Source: Alphaproteobacteria bacterium (GTDB taxonomy: Bacteria > Pseudomonadota > Alphaproteobacteria > GCA-2731375). From it: a stretch of DNA of 64,000 nt. A model generated the notes under the pieces. It was not told where the DNA came from, did no database searches, and saw nothing but the letters and a program-made list of their open reading frames with translations. The stretch is from positions 1-64,000 of the forward strand of contig JADHTB010000001.1 in NCBI GenBank assembly GCA_016776605.1. Direction: 5' to 3'. The translations under genes were made by a program, and so were the position numbers. Shown in pieces: positions 26,178 through 35,503 of this stretch (positions are counted from its first letter, which is position 1; each line of letters starts with the position of its first letter).

Positions 26178-28241
26178 ATGGCGCGCGATCCCCGATACGA
26201 TATTCTGTTCGAGCCGGTAAAGATCGGGCCGGTGACGGCACGCAACCGGTTTTATCAGGCACCCCATTGCAACGGCATGGGACGCACCCATCCGACCGCC
26301 ATGGCGGTGATGCGGGGGGTCAAGGCCGAAGGCGGCTGGGCCGTGGTCTGCACCGAGCAATGTGACATTCACCCGACCTCGGAAACCACGCGGGAAATCC
26401 GCCTGTGGGACGACCGCGATATTCCGACCCTGGCGCGGATGACGGCCCAGGTGCACCAGCATGGCAGCCTGGCCGGTATCGAGCTGGCCCACATGGGCTA
26501 TCATGCCTACAACGCCACCTCGCGCGAGACCCAGATCGCGCCCAGCGCTACGCCGTTATTTGGCATCACGCCCGGGCATGCGCGCGAAATGGACAGCACC
26601 GACATCGCCGACTACCGGCGCTGGCACCGCGCCGCCGCGCGCCGTGCCAAACAGGCTGGTTTCGACATTATCGTCGTTTATGCCGGCCATGGCCTGTCCC
26701 TGGCCATGCATTTTCTCTCGCCCCTGACCAACCGGCGCACGGACGAATATGGCGGCAGCCCGGAGAACCGGACACGGCTTTTGCGCGAGCTGATCGAGGA
26801 TACCAAGGAAGAGGTTGGCGACAGCTGCGGCATCGCGGTGCGGATTGCGGTGGACGAGCTGTTAGGCAAAGCGGGGATCACCTCGGATCGGGAGGGCCGC
26901 CTGGTTCTTGACCTGCTGGGCGAATTGCCGGATCTGTGGGATGTCAATGTCTCCGAGTGGCACAACGACTCCCAGACCTCGCGGTTTTCCGAGGAGGGCT
27001 TTCAAGAGCCCTATATCTCCTTCGTCAAACAGCATACTTCAAAGCCCGTGGTGGGCGTGGGGCGCTACACCTCGCCCGACCGCATGGTCTCGCTGATCAA
27101 CAAGGGCGTGCTCGACATGATCGGCGCGGCGCGGCCATCAATCGCGGACCCGTTCCTGCCGAAAAAGATCGAGGAAGGCCGTGTTGACGATATCCGCGAA
27201 TGCATCGGTTGCAATATCTGTGTCGCGTCCGACATGCTGTCCGCGCCGGTCCGCTGTACCCAGAACCCAACCATGGGCGAGGAATGGCGGCGTGGCTGGC
27301 ATCCCGAAAGAATTCCGGCGAAAGACACGGACGATAGGGTGCTGGTGGTTGGCGCCGGCCCCGCGGGACTGGAAGCGGCGATGTCCCTGGGCCAGCGTGG
27401 CTATGATGTGATGCTGGCCGAGGCCGGCACCGAACTTGGCGGCCGGGTGGCGCGGGAATGCCGATTGCCCGGGCTTTCGGCCTGGGGCCGGGTCCGCGAC
27501 TATCGTATTGGCCAGCTCAACCAGCTTGCCAACGTCGGCATCTATCTCGACAGCGCCATGACGGCGGCAACCGTGCTGGAAACCCAGTGCACCCTGGTCG
27601 CGGTGGCAACGGGTGCCACCTGGCGCCGCGATGGCACCGGCCGCAGCCACGTAGCGCCTATTCCCGGCCTTGGTGAAGGCAATATCTTCACGCCGGACGA
27701 TGTGATGGCCGGAGCGCCGATCACCGGGCCCGTGGTGGTGTTCGATGACGATCATTGTTATATGGGCGGGGTGATCGCCGAAAAGCTGCGCGCCCAGGGC
27801 CACGCGGTCACCCTGGTCACGCCAATGGCGGAGGCCTCGGCCTGGACGGTCTACACCCTGGAACTGGGCCGCATACAAAAACGGCTGTTGGAAGCAGGCA
27901 TCGAAATTCTGGGTGCGCACATGCTGTCAGCCCTTGGCAGGGACGAGGCCGAAGTGACCTGCGTCCATACAGGGCGGAGCCACGGGTTGGCATGCGCGGC
28001 AACCGTTCTTGTAACCGGGCAGGATTCTGACTATGCCCTTCATCAGGCACTCACAAAGGACGGGGACGCAATGGCCACAGCGGGCATTAGACGTGTTATA
28101 CGAATAGGCGATGCACTGGCGCCAGGCACCATCGCGGCGGCGACATGGAGTGGGCATCGTTTTGCCCGCGAGCTTGGCCGAAGACTGCCTGACGAGCCGA
28201 CCTATCGCTATGAGTTGCCGGCACTGGCCGAACCTATATGA
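26178..28241 (+). CDS. TMADH-family iron-sulfur flavoprotein, histamine dehydrogenase-like
   Basis: A 687-residue amine dehydrogenase: an Old Yellow Enzyme-type barrel, a [4Fe-4S] site and a C-terminal ADP/NAD-like domain. The N-terminus MARDPRYDILFEPVKIG matches trimethylamine dehydrogenase almost residue by residue. Cys31 is the 6-S-cysteinyl-FMN Cys. Tyr168, His171 and Asp264 match the TMADH catalytic Tyr169, His172 and Asp267. Cluster ligands are C342, C345, C348 and C360. In the substrate bowl the TMADH Tyr60/Trp264/Trp355 are here Gln61/Trp261/Asp352, which is what I recall for histamine dehydrogenase (Gln/Trp/Asp). Start at 26178 (GAGG upstream) fits the family; an earlier in-frame start at 26064 is unlikely. 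Confidence 0.88.
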   Translation: MARDPRYDILFEPVKIGPVTARNRFYQAPHCNGMGRTHPTAMAVMRGVKAEGGWAVVCTEQCDIHPTSETTREIRLWDDRDIPTLARMTAQVHQHGSLAGIELAHMGYHAYNATSRETQIAPSATPLFGITPGHAREMDSTDIADYRRWHRAAARRAKQAGFDIIVVYAGHGLSLAMHFLSPLTNRRTDEYGGSPENRTRLLRELIEDTKEEVGDSCGIAVRIAVDELLGKAGITSDREGRLVLDLLGELPDLWDVNVSEWHNDSQTSRFSEEGFQEPYISFVKQHTSKPVVGVGRYTSPDRMVSLINKGVLDMIGAARPSIADPFLPKKIEEGRVDDIRECIGCNICVASDMLSAPVRCTQNPTMGEEWRRGWHPERIPAKDTDDRVLVVGAGPAGLEAAMSLGQRGYDVMLAEAGTELGGRVARECRLPGLSAWGRVRDYRIGQLNQLANVGIYLDSAMTAATVLETQCTLVAVATGATWRRDGTGRSHVAPIPGLGEGNIFTPDDVMAGAPITGPVVVFDDDHCYMGGVIAEKLRAQGHAVTLVTPMAEASAWTVYTLELGRIQKRLLEAGIEILGAHMLSALGRDEAEVTCVHTGRSHGLACAATVLVTGQDSDYALHQALTKDGDAMATAGIRRVIRIGDALAPGTIAAATWSGHRFARELGRRLPDEPTYRYELPALAEPI

Positions 28242-28269
28242 GAGACCAGTCAACTGACGGGACGTCGCC

Positions 28270-28908
28270 ATGACCGGAATAGAAAGCCTGCTGAACGGCT
28301 TCCGAAATTTTCGCGAAATGTATTTCGAAAAAGCTCCGGATCTTTACAAAGATCTGCTTAGACAGGGTCAGAACCCACGCTTCGCGGTCGTGGCGTGTTC
28401 GGATTCACGGGTTGATCCAGCCATCGTTCTACAGACCAAGCCAGGTGATATTTTTGCCGTGCGCAATGTTGCCGCCCTGGTGCCGCCCTATGAGGAGGAC
28501 GGCCAATACCACGGCACCAGTGCGGCGCTGGAATTCGCCGTTACGGAACTGTCCGTTGACCATATCATCGTCATTGGCCACGCCCATTGCGGCGGCATCG
28601 CGGCAATGGTCCGCAAGCAGGAAGGCGGCACGATCAACGGCAAGTTCATAGCCGCCTGGACCGACCTGCTGCGCGAGGCGCGGGAACGCGCCTTGGCGGC
28701 GGAACCTGGGCTTGCTGGCGACGCCTTACAGGCCGCCTCGGAACGGCAATCGGTGCGCCTGTCACTTGAGAACCTGACCACCTTTCCGTTTGTACGGGCG
28801 GCGGTGGCGGCCGGTGGTTTGAGTTTGCACGGCTGGTATCTCAATATCTTCGACGGTGTCCTGGAAAGTTGGAATCCCGACACCAGGACATTCGAGCAGG
28901 AAAGTTAG
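28270..28908 (+). CDS. Beta-class carbonic anhydrase
   Basis: A 212-residue carbonic anhydrase interconverting CO2 and bicarbonate. Zinc ligands are Cys43 in CSDSRVDP, His105 and Cys108 in GHAHCGG, and the Asp45/Arg47 dyad is intact. No signal peptide, so cytoplasmic. It starts 28 bases after the amine dehydrogenase and may be co-transcribed with it. After its stop a 168-base AT-richer gap carries a small dyad (CCGGA/TCCGG near 29030-29045) and then the ABC transporter operon. Confidence 0.93.
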   Translation: MTGIESLLNGFRNFREMYFEKAPDLYKDLLRQGQNPRFAVVACSDSRVDPAIVLQTKPGDIFAVRNVAALVPPYEEDGQYHGTSAALEFAVTELSVDHIIVIGHAHCGGIAAMVRKQEGGTINGKFIAAWTDLLREARERALAAEPGLAGDALQAASERQSVRLSLENLTTFPFVRAAVAAGGLSLHGWYLNIFDGVLESWNPDTRTFEQES

Positions 28909-29076
28909 AAAACAAACTGGAACAAAGAAGACCGGCGGGCATATTCAACCATCTTAGGTGTTTCTATTCATGAGCGTTTTAGATTAGAAGTGACGCAAGA
29001 CAACAAAGTAGATAACTGAACCTGGCTGAACCGGAATCAATCCGGCTTCCAACAATCAACCTAAGGGAGCAAGATA

Positions 29077-30258
29077 ATGAAAAAACTATTAGTGGCGACG
29101 GCAATAGCCGCGCTTATGAGTACGGCGGTCAACGCTGAAACCATCAAGCTGGGCGTCATTTTAGGTTATACCGGCCCCATCGAATCCCTGACCCCGGATA
29201 TGGCTGCGGGCGCCGAGTTGGCAATCAAGGAAGTCAGCGAAAGCGGTGCGCTGCTGGGCGGCGCTAAAGTCGTCTCGGTACGTGGTGATACCACTTGTAC
29301 GGATTCCGCCGCCGCCACGGCGGCCACGGAACGTCTGGTCACCGCCGACAAAATCAACGCCATCGTTGGCGGCGATTGTTCCGGCGTGACCACCGCGATG
29401 CTGCAAAACGTGGCCCTGGCCAACGGTATCGTAATGATCTCCCCATCGGCGACTTCGCCGGCCCTTTCCTCCATCAAGGACAACGGTCTGTTTTTCCGCA
29501 CCGCCCCGTCCGATGCACGGCAAGGCCAGGTCCTGACCGCTATTCTAAAGGACAAAGGCATCAAGTCCGCGGCGCTGACTTATACCAATAACGACTATGG
29601 CAAGGGTCTGGCCAACAGCATCAAAACCAACTTCGAAAAATCCGGCGGCAAGATCACGATTTCCGCCGCCCACGAAGATGGCAAGGCTGATTACACGGCG
29701 GAAGTTGGCGCGCTGGCCGCCGCCGGTGGTGACGTTTTAATCGTTGCCGGTTACCTGGACCAGGGTGGTAAAGGCATCATTCAAGCCGCCCTTGATACCG
29801 GTGCCTTCGACAGGTTCGTATTGCCCGACGGCATGATTGGCGACAGCCTGCCAATGGCCATCGGCAAGGACCTTAATGGTTCTTTCGGCACCGTTCCCGG
29901 CACCGACAGCCCCGGTGCGGCAAAGTTTGGTGAAATGGCCAAGGCCGCCGGCTTCAAGGCCGGTCCGTTCGCCTCCGAATCCTATGACGCAGCGGCCTTG
30001 ATCATGCTGGCCATGCAGGCCTCCGGCTCTTCTAAAAGCAAGATGCTCAAGGATAAAGTCCTCGACGTCGCCAACGCGCCGGGAACCAAGATCTATCCGG
30101 GCGAACTGGCCAAAGGCTTGAAGATCCTGGCGAAGGGCGGCCAGGTCGATTATGTCGGCGCTTCGGCGGTCGAATTGATCGGACCCGGTGAAAGCGCCGG
30201 CAATTACCGCGAAATCCTGGTGTCCGGTGGCAAGAACACCACCGCGCGGTTCCGCTAG
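29077..30258 (+). CDS. ABC transporter periplasmic substrate-binding protein (branched-chain amino acid type)
   Basis: A 393-residue type I periplasmic binding protein with a clear signal peptide (MKKLLVATAIAALMSTAVNA, cleavage likely after Ala20). The mature start TIKLGVILGYTGPIESLTPDMAAGAELA is typical of LivJ/K-like receptors. AAGGGAG precedes the ATG. Ligand cannot be fixed from sequence; amino acids, amides or other carboxylates are all possible. It heads a five-gene import operon with two ATPases and two permeases. Confidence 0.92.
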   Translation: MKKLLVATAIAALMSTAVNAETIKLGVILGYTGPIESLTPDMAAGAELAIKEVSESGALLGGAKVVSVRGDTTCTDSAAATAATERLVTADKINAIVGGDCSGVTTAMLQNVALANGIVMISPSATSPALSSIKDNGLFFRTAPSDARQGQVLTAILKDKGIKSAALTYTNNDYGKGLANSIKTNFEKSGGKITISAAHEDGKADYTAEVGALAAAGGDVLIVAGYLDQGGKGIIQAALDTGAFDRFVLPDGMIGDSLPMAIGKDLNGSFGTVPGTDSPGAAKFGEMAKAAGFKAGPFASESYDAAALIMLAMQASGSSKSKMLKDKVLDVANAPGTKIYPGELAKGLKILAKGGQVDYVGASAVELIGPGESAGNYREILVSGGKNTTARFR

Positions 30259-30287
30259 GTCAACATACATCTTCATGAATTGATTAT

Positions 30288-30324
30288 GGGAAACGGTCTG
30301 GGCAAAGAGCCCGGGCCGTTTCCC
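30288..30324 (+). terminator. Intercistronic hairpin after the binding-protein gene
   Basis: GGGAAACGG (30288-30296) pairs with CCGTTTCCC (30316-30324), and an inner GGGC (30300-30303) pairs with GCCC (30309-30312). The stem is followed by AGTCTTTCCT, a weak T-tract. It lies 16 bases before the first ATPase gene. Such a hairpin can act as a partial terminator or 3' stabiliser that leaves the binding protein more abundant than the membrane parts. Confidence 0.75.
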
Positions 30325-30340
30325 AGTCTTTCCTAATTTC

Positions 30341-31123
30341 ATGATCGAAGTTAAAAATCTACATATGCACTTCGGCGGTATTCACGCCGTAAATGGCGTG
30401 TCTCTGTCTATCCAGGAAGGCCGAATTACCGGCCTGATTGGTCCCAACGGCGCTGGCAAAACCACCCTTTTCAATGTCATTGCCGGGGTCTACAAGCCGA
30501 CCTCGGGCAAGGTCTATCTGGATGGCATGGATATTACCGGCCTGAAGCCCCACGAACTATGCGCCCGGGGCATGCTGCGTACCTTTCAAATTGCCCAGGA
30601 ATTCGGCACCCTGACGGTCCGTGAAAATCTGATGATGGTGCCTTCCGATCAATCCGGCGAAAGTCTGCTGGAGAACTGGTTGCGCCCCAGCCAAGTGCGT
30701 TCCGAGGAAGAGCGCGTTCGCGCCAAGGCCGACGAGGTCATCGCGTTTTTGGAAATTACCGAGGTCGCCGACGAACTGGCGGGAAATTTATCGGGCGGCC
30801 AGAAAAAACTTTTGGAACTTGGCCGCACCATGATGGTGGACGCCAAAATCGTTTTTCTGGATGAGGTTGGCGCGGGCGTCAACCGCACCCTGCTCAAAAC
30901 CCTGGGCGATGCGATCCTGCGCCTGAAGCAGGAACGGGGTTATACATTTTGCATGATCGAACATGACATGGATTTCATTTCGCGCCTTTGCGATCCGGTG
31001 ATCGTGATGGCGGAAGGCGCGGTCCTGGCGCAGGGCAGCGCCGAGGAAGTGAAGGCCAACGAGCATGTGATCGAAGCCTATCTGGGCACCGGCATGAAAA
31101 ACAGGCCGGTGCCGGTCCGGTGA
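30341..31123 (+). CDS. ABC transporter ATP-binding protein, LivG-like
   Basis: A 260-residue ATPase. Walker A is GPNGAGKTT (residues about 34-42), the signature LSGGQKKLLELGR, and Walker B IVFLDEV with a following GAGVN. A switch His lies in MIEHDMDFI. The long insert after the Q-loop and the C-terminal VIEAYLG tail are LivG features. Its stop codon overlaps the GTG of the next ATPase by four bases (GTGA). It would power uptake together with LivF on the two permeases. Confidence 0.93.
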   Translation: MIEVKNLHMHFGGIHAVNGVSLSIQEGRITGLIGPNGAGKTTLFNVIAGVYKPTSGKVYLDGMDITGLKPHELCARGMLRTFQIAQEFGTLTVRENLMMVPSDQSGESLLENWLRPSQVRSEEERVRAKADEVIAFLEITEVADELAGNLSGGQKKLLELGRTMMVDAKIVFLDEVGAGVNRTLLKTLGDAILRLKQERGYTFCMIEHDMDFISRLCDPVIVMAEGAVLAQGSAEEVKANEHVIEAYLGTGMKNRPVPVR

Positions 31124-31836
31124 ATACCGCGGAAAATTTTCTGATCGGCGAACATCTGACCGGCGGCTATGGCGGTGCGGACATCCTGCATGATTGCACC
31201 ATCGGCGTCGGGCGTGGCGAAATCGTGGTCATCGTCGGCCCGAATGGCGCCGGCAAATCCACCGCCATGAAGGCGGTCTTTGGCATGCTCAACCTACGCC
31301 AGGGATCGGTTCGCCTGAATGGCGAGGATATCACCGCCCTGGCACCACAGGCCCGCGTCGCCAAAGGCATGAGCTTTGTGCCGCAGAACCGCAATGTCTT
31401 TACCACCATGTCGGTGGAGGAAAATCTGGAGATGGGCGCCTTTACACGCCGGGACGTTTTTTCCGACACCATGGCGCAGGTGTTCGATCTTTTTCCGGTC
31501 CTGAAGGAGAAACGCCGTCAGCTGGCAGGCGAACTTTCCGGCGGCCAGCGCCAACAGGTCGCGGTGGGCCGGGCCCTTATGACTCAACCCAAAGTGTTGA
31601 TGCTGGACGAGCCCACCGCCGGGGTTTCGCCGATCGTGATGGATGAATTGTTCGACCGGATTATCGAAGTCGCGAAAAGCGGTATCGCCATTTTGATGGT
31701 GGAGCAGAATGCCCGCCAGGCCCTGAACATAGCGGACAAGGGCTATGTACTGGTGCAGGGGCGAAACCGCTATACCGATACCGGCGCCGCGCTGCTGGCC
31801 AATCCCGAAGTCCGCAAAGCCTTCCTGGGGGGCTAG
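31120..31836 (+). CDS. ABC transporter ATP-binding protein, LivF-like
   Basis: A 238-residue ATPase beginning at GTG 31120, which overlaps the LivG stop codon. Walker A GPNGAGKST, signature LSGGQRQQVAVGRAL, Walker B VLMLDEPTAGVSP, and a switch segment MVEQNARQALNIAD are all present. The end NPEVRKAFLGG is typical of LivF. Longer in-frame starts inside the LivG gene (for example 30988) give residues unlike any ATPase and are rejected. Confidence 0.93.
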   Translation: MNTAENFLIGEHLTGGYGGADILHDCTIGVGRGEIVVIVGPNGAGKSTAMKAVFGMLNLRQGSVRLNGEDITALAPQARVAKGMSFVPQNRNVFTTMSVEENLEMGAFTRRDVFSDTMAQVFDLFPVLKEKRRQLAGELSGGQRQQVAVGRALMTQPKVLMLDEPTAGVSPIVMDELFDRIIEVAKSGIAILMVEQNARQALNIADKGYVLVQGRNRYTDTGAALLANPEVRKAFLGG

Positions 31837-31840
31837 AACA

Positions 31841-32854
31841 ATGGACGGCATCCTGAACGCACTCATCCTATTCTCTAATTTCGTGCTGGTTCCCGGCATG
31901 GCATATGGCAGCCAGTTGGCCATTGGCGCCCTGGGCGTCACCCTGATCTATGGCATTTTACGCTTTTCAAATTTCGCCCATGGCGACACCATGGCCTTCG
32001 GCACCATGGCCACTGTCTTGGTTACCTGGGCCTTGCAATCCTGGGGCGTTTCAATCGCGCCGCTGCCAACCGCGCTTCTGGCTTTGCCATTTGGCATCGT
32101 CTGCACGATCCTGCTTTGCCTTGCCACCGACCGCTGGGTGTATCGTTTCTATCGCCGGGAGAAAGCGGCGCCCGTGGTCTTCCTGATTGCCTCCGTCGGC
32201 GTGATGTTCGTGCTCAACGGCCTGGTGCGTTTTATAATTGGCCCGGACGATCAGCGTTTTGCCGACGGCGAACGCTTTATCATCAGGGCGCGTGAATTTA
32301 AGCGCCTGACCCATTTCGACGAAGGCATCGCCTTCAAAACCTCGCAAGGCCTGACCATATTGACGGCGGTGATCGTGGTGATGGCGTTGTTCTGGTTTCT
32401 GAACCGCACCCGCGCCGGCAAGTCCATGCGCGCTTTTTCCGATAACGAGGATCTAGCCCTGCTCTCCGGGATCAATCCCGAACGGGTGGTGATGATCACC
32501 TGGACCATCGCCGCCGCACTGGCCACCATTGCAGGCGTCCTTTACGGCCTGGACAAAAGTTTCAAGCCGTTCACCTATTTCCAGCTTTTATTGCCGATCT
32601 TCGCCGCCGCCATTGTTGGCGGATTGGGCAACCCGCTGGGCGCTATCGCCGGCGGTTTCATCATCGCCTTTTCAGAGGTCACGGTTACTTACGCCTACAA
32701 AAAAGTTCTTGCCTATATTCTGCCTGACAATTGGGCCCCCGATAGCTTGGTGCAATTATTGTCCACGGACTACAAATTTGCGGTCTCGTTCGTCATTTTA
32801 GTCTTGGTGTTGCTGTTGCGACCGACGGGCATATTTGGGGGCAAGACCGCATGA
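31841..32854 (+). CDS. Branched-chain amino acid-type ABC permease, LivH-like
   Basis: A 337-residue polytopic inner-membrane protein with the LivH signature GALGVTLIYGILRFSNFAHGDTMAFG near the N-terminus and the EAA-like loop segment MRAFSDNEDLALLSGINPERVV in the second half. The ATG at 31841 lies four bases after the LivF stop codon. It forms the channel with LivM. Its end overlaps the LivM ATG by four bases (ATGA). Confidence 0.92.
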   Translation: MDGILNALILFSNFVLVPGMAYGSQLAIGALGVTLIYGILRFSNFAHGDTMAFGTMATVLVTWALQSWGVSIAPLPTALLALPFGIVCTILLCLATDRWVYRFYRREKAAPVVFLIASVGVMFVLNGLVRFIIGPDDQRFADGERFIIRAREFKRLTHFDEGIAFKTSQGLTILTAVIVVMALFWFLNRTRAGKSMRAFSDNEDLALLSGINPERVVMITWTIAAALATIAGVLYGLDKSFKPFTYFQLLLPIFAAAIVGGLGNPLGAIAGGFIIAFSEVTVTYAYKKVLAYILPDNWAPDSLVQLLSTDYKFAVSFVILVLVLLLRPTGIFGGKTA

Positions 32855-34155
32855 AGGGAAACCTGCGCGCTATTTTGATGTTCGTGGCGATGTTCGCGGC
32901 TTTGGCCGCGGTCGGATTGATCCAAAGCTGGTCCCTGGCGCTGGCGATCTTGAACCTTTGCCTGATCTCGGCGGTAATGTCTCTTGGCGTCAACATCCAG
33001 TGGGGTTATGCCGGGCTGTTCAATGTCGGGATAATGGGTTTCGCGGCATTGGGTGGTGTCACCGGGGTTTTAATTTCCGCCGCGCCGGTCACGGCGGCCT
33101 GGCAGGCGGGCGGCAGCGGCATCGTTATCGCCCTGGCGGTTTCCCTGGCGACCATTCTGGCGGCGGTTTTCGCCAGCAGGCGCATGGCCGCCGGGCTGCT
33201 TCGAAAACTGATCCTCACTCTGATCATCGTCGCCGGTTACTTTCTGGCCCGGAACTTTTTTGATCCCGCCACTACGGTCATCGAAGCGGTGGAACCGGCC
33301 AAAACAGGATACCTGGGCGGCCTGGGCCTGCCGATCCTGTTTTCCTGGATCGCCGGCGGACTGCTGGCCGCCGCCGTTGCCTGGCTTGTCGGCAAGATCG
33401 CCCTGGGCCTCAGGTCCGATTACCTGGCGATCGCCACCCTGGGCATATCCGAGATTATAATCGCGGTCCTGAAGAACGAGGATTGGCTGACCCGCGGTGT
33501 GAAGAATGTCAGTGGATTACCCCGCCCCGTACCCTACGAGGTCGATCTGCAACAAACCCTGTGGTTCCAGGACTGGGCCGCCCGCCTGGGCGCTACGCCG
33601 GTGGAATTCTCCTCTATTTTTGTCAAATTGAGCTACGCCGGCTTGTTCGCCATGGTCCTCCTGGTACTGCTCTGGCTGGCTCAGCGGGCGTTGCACTCGC
33701 CCTGGGGCCGGATGATGCGGGCCATCCGCGATAACGAGCTGGCAGCCGCCGCCATGGGCAAAAACGTCACGGGACGTCATCTGCAGGTCTTCGTCATCGG
33801 CTCGGCGGTGGTCGGTATCGCGGGCGCCATGCTCACCACCCTGGATGGGCAGTTTACCCCTGCCTCCTATCAGCCCCTGCGCTTTACCTTCGTCATCTGG
33901 GTGATGGTCATTGTCGGCGGATCGGGCAATAACTGGGGCGCGGTCCTGGGCGGGTTCGTCATCTGGTTCTTCTGGATCGAGGCAGAGCCCATAGGCCTGT
34001 GGCTGATGGATCTGCTGACCGCCGGTCTGGCGGAAGATAGCGGCCTGCGCCGGCATCTGTTGGATAGCGCCGCCCATATGCGCCTGATGACCATGGGGCT
34101 GATCCTGCTGCTGGTGCTTCGCTTTAGCCCGCGTGGCCTTATTCCGGAAAAATAG
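32851..34155 (+). CDS. Branched-chain amino acid-type ABC permease, LivM-like
   Basis: A 434-residue polytopic permease. Core features are SLGVNIQWGYAGLFNVGIMGFAALGG, RSDYLAIATLGISEIIIAVLKNEDWLTRG and MRAIRDNELAAAAMGKNV (EAA-like). It is longer than many LivM proteins because extra hydrophobic segments and loops lie between residues about 80 and 190. Second permease subunit and last gene of the transporter operon. Its stop is 22 bases from the convergent histidine kinase stop. Confidence 0.92.
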   Translation: MKGNLRAILMFVAMFAALAAVGLIQSWSLALAILNLCLISAVMSLGVNIQWGYAGLFNVGIMGFAALGGVTGVLISAAPVTAAWQAGGSGIVIALAVSLATILAAVFASRRMAAGLLRKLILTLIIVAGYFLARNFFDPATTVIEAVEPAKTGYLGGLGLPILFSWIAGGLLAAAVAWLVGKIALGLRSDYLAIATLGISEIIIAVLKNEDWLTRGVKNVSGLPRPVPYEVDLQQTLWFQDWAARLGATPVEFSSIFVKLSYAGLFAMVLLVLLWLAQRALHSPWGRMMRAIRDNELAAAAMGKNVTGRHLQVFVIGSAVVGIAGAMLTTLDGQFTPASYQPLRFTFVIWVMVIVGGSGNNWGAVLGGFVIWFFWIEAEPIGLWLMDLLTAGLAEDSGLRRHLLDSAAHMRLMTMGLILLLVLRFSPRGLIPEK

Positions 34156-34177
34156 ACGCCAAATACCCGCCGCCCAT

Positions 34178-35485
34178 TCAGGCCGGCAATCGGATAATGG
34201 CGCGCAGGCCGCCCTGGGGTGCCGTATCCAACACCACCTCGCCGCCCTGATTGCGCACGGTATCCTGGGTAATCGCCAATCCCAGGCCCACACCGCCGGT
34301 ACCCTGATTGCGGGAATTTTCCAGACGATAGAAGGGCCTGAAAGCTGCCTCACGCTCCGCTTCGGGAATGCCGGGTCCATCGTCGTCGACGATGATTTCG
34401 ATCATCTCGCCCTCCCGCCGGGCCGTCAGCGTACTATGTTCAGCATAGCGTTGGGCATTGCCCAGCAGATTATCCAGACAGCGCCGTAAACTCATTGGCC
34501 GTAAGTGACCCCGCAAGTCTCCGTTGGCAGTGAATTCCACCACACCGCCGTGGCGCCGGGCATCCCCCACCGCCTCATCCAAAAGGGCATTCACATCCGT
34601 ATCCACCGCCGGTTCGCCGACCGCCCCACGGGCAAAGGCCAGATAGCCTTCGATCATGCCTTCCATCTCATCAACATCGCTTTGCATTGCGGTTGCCGCC
34701 GGAACATCGTGCAGCATGGCCAATTCCAGCTTTAAGCGGGTCAGGGGCGTGCGCAGATCGTGACTGACGCCCGCCAGCATCTCGGTCCGTTGGCGGATAT
34801 GGCGATCAATCCGGTCACGCATGCGCAGAAAGGCATCGCCGGCGCGCCGCACCTCCACTGCGCCCGACGGGCTGAAATCCTCCACGTCCCGGCCCTGGCC
34901 GAAACGGTCTGCGGCATCCGCCAGACGCAAGATAGGACGCACCTGATTGCGCAGAAACATGATGGCGATAGCCAGCAGCAAAAAAGAGGAACCGACGATC
35001 CACAAAATCAATGCGGCCAACGCACCGGAGGTAATTCGATTGTGCGGCGCCAGCACCCGCAAAACGCCATCCTCGAAGGCGACGTCGATCAAATAGTATT
35101 TTTGCCGCACCCGGTTTTCAATGCTGAAAGGTAATTCCAACCATTCATCAATGGTATGGATCAATACCGCCTCCAAGGGTGAATAGGGCCGGGGCAAAGG
35201 GCCTACCGTCAGTTTCTGTCCGGGGATCAGGGAAAAGCTTAAATTAAGGCGCGAATTGGCCGATTGCAGAATATGCACGCGCGCCAAGTCATCCTTGTTG
35301 CGGGTCAACGCAGCGGCGACAAAACCGATATCCCCCGCCACGCTGCGGGCCAGACGCCGGGTGACTGTGTCTAGATGGCGGTTATAAATCACCACGGCAG
35401 AGACAAGCTGCAACAACACCACCGGCGCCACAACGATGATGATGGCGCGTCCAAACAGACTTTTTGGCAAGAAACGTTTCAACAT
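34178..35485 (-). CDS. Sensor histidine kinase, EnvZ/OmpR class
   Basis: A 435-residue membrane sensor. Two helices (about 13-34 and 153-178) bracket a periplasmic region, followed by a HAMP domain (about 180-233). The H-box is LAGVSHDLRTPLTR with His242, then N, G1 (DDGPGIP), F and G2 (GVGLGLAI) boxes of the ATPase domain. It would phosphorylate the response regulator encoded 18 bases upstream. Its organisation is close to EnvZ; the stimulus is not readable. Confidence 0.93.
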   Translation of the reverse strand: MLKRFLPKSLFGRAIIIVVAPVVLLQLVSAVVIYNRHLDTVTRRLARSVAGDIGFVAAALTRNKDDLARVHILQSANSRLNLSFSLIPGQKLTVGPLPRPYSPLEAVLIHTIDEWLELPFSIENRVRQKYYLIDVAFEDGVLRVLAPHNRITSGALAALILWIVGSSFLLLAIAIMFLRNQVRPILRLADAADRFGQGRDVEDFSPSGAVEVRRAGDAFLRMRDRIDRHIRQRTEMLAGVSHDLRTPLTRLKLELAMLHDVPAATAMQSDVDEMEGMIEGYLAFARGAVGEPAVDTDVNALLDEAVGDARRHGGVVEFTANGDLRGHLRPMSLRRCLDNLLGNAQRYAEHSTLTARREGEMIEIIVDDDGPGIPEAEREAAFRPFYRLENSRNQGTGGVGLGLAITQDTVRNQGGEVVLDTAPQGGLRAIIRLPA

Positions 35486-35503
35486 ATCTCTATCGTGGCA
35501 TGC

